From Bacilli bacterium (lineage in GTDB: Bacteria; Bacillota_I; Bacilli_A; RF39; UBA660): a DNA stretch of 23,950 nt. The DNA lies in assembly GCA_900772095.1 (NCBI GenBank), contig CAAGQJ010000007.1, forward strand, positions 1 to 23,950, in the 5' to 3' direction. The position numbers and the translations under genes are program-made. Under the pieces are notes generated by a model that searched no databases, had not been told where the DNA came from, and saw only the letters and a list, made by a program, of their open reading frames with translations. This document shows, in pieces, positions 22,756 through 23,950 of the stretch; position 1 is the first letter of the stretch, and the number at the start of each line of letters is the position of its first letter.

Positions 22756-22774
22756 CCGAAAGGCTCCACTTTTT
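22752..22774 (+). terminator. Displaced host terminator of the sRNA-2 gene
   Basis: GGAGCC at 22752-22757 pairs with GGCTCC at 22762-22767 over a GAAA tetraloop, followed by ACTTTTT. It has no transcript of its own to end here, which fits a terminator split from its gene by insertion. Confidence 0.7.
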
Positions 22775-23021
22775 GTTTGATTGTATTTGAACAGCAATAT
22801 AATAAACGTAAAAAACGGGAAAAAATTTTTCGTTTATGATATAATTAATTATGAAGGATAGTTTGGTAATGTTATAATTTAAAGTGTTAGCAGAATATTA
22901 TAGCATTAAAGTTGGTAATATTGTTGATTAATAGTGACACGAAAAAGTATTGGTATCAATCTAAAAATATCCGTCATTGACGTCACTTAACTAAATTGGT
23001 CGAACGTGTCTAATCAATTCA
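22775..23021. other. Intergenic region before the Fic gene
   Basis: About 250 bp hold no frame I trust. ATAAACG (22802-22808) and CGTTTAT (22831-22837) form an inverted repeat around an AAAAAATTTTT block. TGATATAAT at 22837-22845 is an extended -10 box with no good -35. Further right GTGAC and GTCAC form a loose inverted pair (about 22936-22986). The Fic gene may be transcribed from this region. Confidence 0.4.
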
Positions 23022-23038
23022 AAAGGGAGGAAAAAATT

Positions 23039-23719
23039 ATGGAAAATAAATTTAATTTAACAAGAGAACAAAATGTATTTGTTGCTAAAAGAAATATAGT
23101 TGATTATATTTGGAAAAGCGCAAATTTAGAGGGCATCGGTGTTACATATCCTGAGACGCAAGCAATTTATGATGGTGGTATTGTTAATGGACTTACTGTT
23201 GATAAAATTATTGCTATAAATAATTTAAAATATGCTTGGGAGTTTATACTAGAAAACGATGAAATAGATTATGATTTTAAAGTATTATGTCATTTACATA
23301 AATTAACTTGTGATAAATTAGTTTTAGACCAAAATTTAGGTAGAATAAGAACTACTCCTGTAAATATTGGTGGAACGTCTTGGAAACCTGGGTTTCCTAT
23401 TGAAAATCAAATAAAAGAAGAATTAGAAAGATTACTTAATCAATCAGAAAAAACTAAGACTGAAATAGCGATAGAAATTATGCTATGGATTATGAGAAAG
23501 CAAATGTTTATTGATGGTAATAAAAGAGTTGGTATGTTATTTGCAAATAAAATAATGATAGATAATGGCTGTGGAATTATAACTATCTCACAAGAAAACC
23601 AACCAACATTCTTTGAAAAATTAATTAAATTTTATGAATCTGGTGATAATACTGATTTAAAACAATGGATTTATGAAACAAGTATTGATGGAATTGATTT
23701 AAATAATGAGAACGTATAA
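23039..23719 (+). CDS. Fic/Doc-family protein with altered active site
   Basis: Fic proteins usually transfer AMP or another phosphate group from a nucleotide to a target protein. From the ATG at 23039 (AAAGGGAGG 8 bases upstream) the product has 226 residues; a start at 23006 has no RBS. The Fic core motif reads MFIDGNKRVG near residues 160-170. The residue where HxFx(D/N)GNKR has the catalytic His is Gln (RKQMFIDGNKR), so ordinary Fic catalysis may be lost or changed. The segment SANLEG near residue 27 fits the (S/T)xxxE(G/N) inhibitory helix of class II Fic proteins. No separate antitoxin gene is adjacent. The gene lies 284 bp outside the element's right end, so it appears to be host or older accessory DNA. 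Confidence 0.82.
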   Translation: MENKFNLTREQNVFVAKRNIVDYIWKSANLEGIGVTYPETQAIYDGGIVNGLTVDKIIAINNLKYAWEFILENDEIDYDFKVLCHLHKLTCDKLVLDQNLGRIRTTPVNIGGTSWKPGFPIENQIKEELERLLNQSEKTKTEIAIEIMLWIMRKQMFIDGNKRVGMLFANKIMIDNGCGIITISQENQPTFFEKLIKFYESGDNTDLKQWIYETSIDGIDLNNENV

Positions 23720-23752
23720 CATTTTATGTAAAAATATTAAAAATGTTATAAT
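23715..23752 (+). promoter_or_regulatory. Inverted repeat overlapping an extended -10 before the Nudix gene
   Basis: TATAACATTTT at 23715-23725 and AAAATGTTATA at 23740-23750 form a perfect 11-bp inverted repeat that straddles the Fic stop codon. Its right arm contains most of TGTTATAAT (23744-23752), an extended -10 box for the downstream gene. With no T run after it, an operator is more likely than a terminator. Confidence 0.5.
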
Positions 23753-23795
23753 TGTATTAGTTTAAAAATAAAAATAAGAAAGCGTGAAAAGGCAG

Positions 23796-23950
23796 ATGAA
23801 AGAATTTAAACAATTAGGGGCTTATGGTTTAGTTATTCAAGATGGTAAAATTTTACTTATTAAAAAATTTGGAGGTCCTTATGATGGAAAGCTAGATTTA
23901 CCAGGTGGAACAATAGAGTTTTGTGAAAGACCAGAAGATGCTTTGAAAAG
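23796..23950 (+). CDS. Nudix hydrolase, 3' end cut off by the window
   Basis: Only about 51 codons are visible. MKEFKQLGAYGLVIQDGKIL is the usual first strand of a Nudix fold, and DLPGGTIEFCERPEDAL is the beginning of the Nudix box (GX5E...), whose REUXEE part lies past the window edge. Nudix enzymes hydrolyse nucleoside diphosphates linked to another group; the substrate cannot be told. The RBS is weak (GAAAAGG close to the ATG). Pairing with a Fic gene upstream is noted, but no functional tie is shown. Confidence 0.85.
   Translation, partial: MKEFKQLGAYGLVIQDGKILLIKKFGGPYDGKLDLPGGTIEFCERPEDALK

Overview
The window looks like the chromosome of a very AT-rich, anaerobic, low-GC Gram-positive bacterium. 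The AT-rich code, the strong AGGAGG-type ribosome binding sites, SepF and DivIVA division proteins, an RNase HIII and a one-chain pyruvate:ferredoxin oxidoreductase fit a gut Bacillota or Mollicutes-like Bacilli lineage (RF39 or Erysipelotrichia type). The standard genetic code is used. The taxonomic placement is inference.

Positions 1-12,300 are core chromosome. A partial rnhC on the minus strand is divergent from a plus-strand run: a CvpA-family membrane protein, a thioredoxin, a secreted TasA-like/BspA-repeat protein with its own strong promoter, sepF, a DivIVA-domain protein, ligA, a type IV pilin-like protein, a 1120-residue PFOR and recG. Between the PFOR gene and recG I predict a ~104-nt minus-strand small RNA, from a consensus promoter to a rho-independent terminator. 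Just after recG another consensus promoter drives a second ~104-nt small RNA. The 12-nt terminator loop of the first RNA is perfectly complementary to a C-rich stretch of the second.

Positions about 12,422-22,755 are an integrated mobile element of about 10.3 kb, most like an integrative mobilizable element. Its inferred ends are two copies of CCCCCTGAAGGAG, 10,321 bp apart. Each copy opens a different terminator hairpin, as if the element had inserted into the 3' end of the second small RNA gene and supplied a replacement terminator. Paired TAGGTACC repeats inside both ends look like integrase arm sites. The left arm is a minus-strand operon: a small HTH/excisionase-like protein, a RepA-like ATPase whose true start appears frameshifted, and a tyrosine integrase. 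It is divergent from the cargo across a control region holding two copies of a 17-bp palindromic operator.

The cargo (15,123-21,431, plus strand) encodes a 752-residue PD-(D/E)XK-like plus SEC-C protein, an XRE regulator, and a three-gene set of an 85-residue protein, an SF2 helicase with five exact 74-codon helicase-associated repeats, and a 106-residue protein. This is plausible anti-phage or element-maintenance cargo, but no function is proven. The right arm (minus strand) has TnpV, an unknown 105-residue protein, a candidate oriT and MobC. No relaxase gene is visible, which suggests mobilization in trans.

Beyond the right end are a Fic-domain protein, whose catalytic His position is Gln, and the start of a Nudix hydrolase gene that runs off the window.
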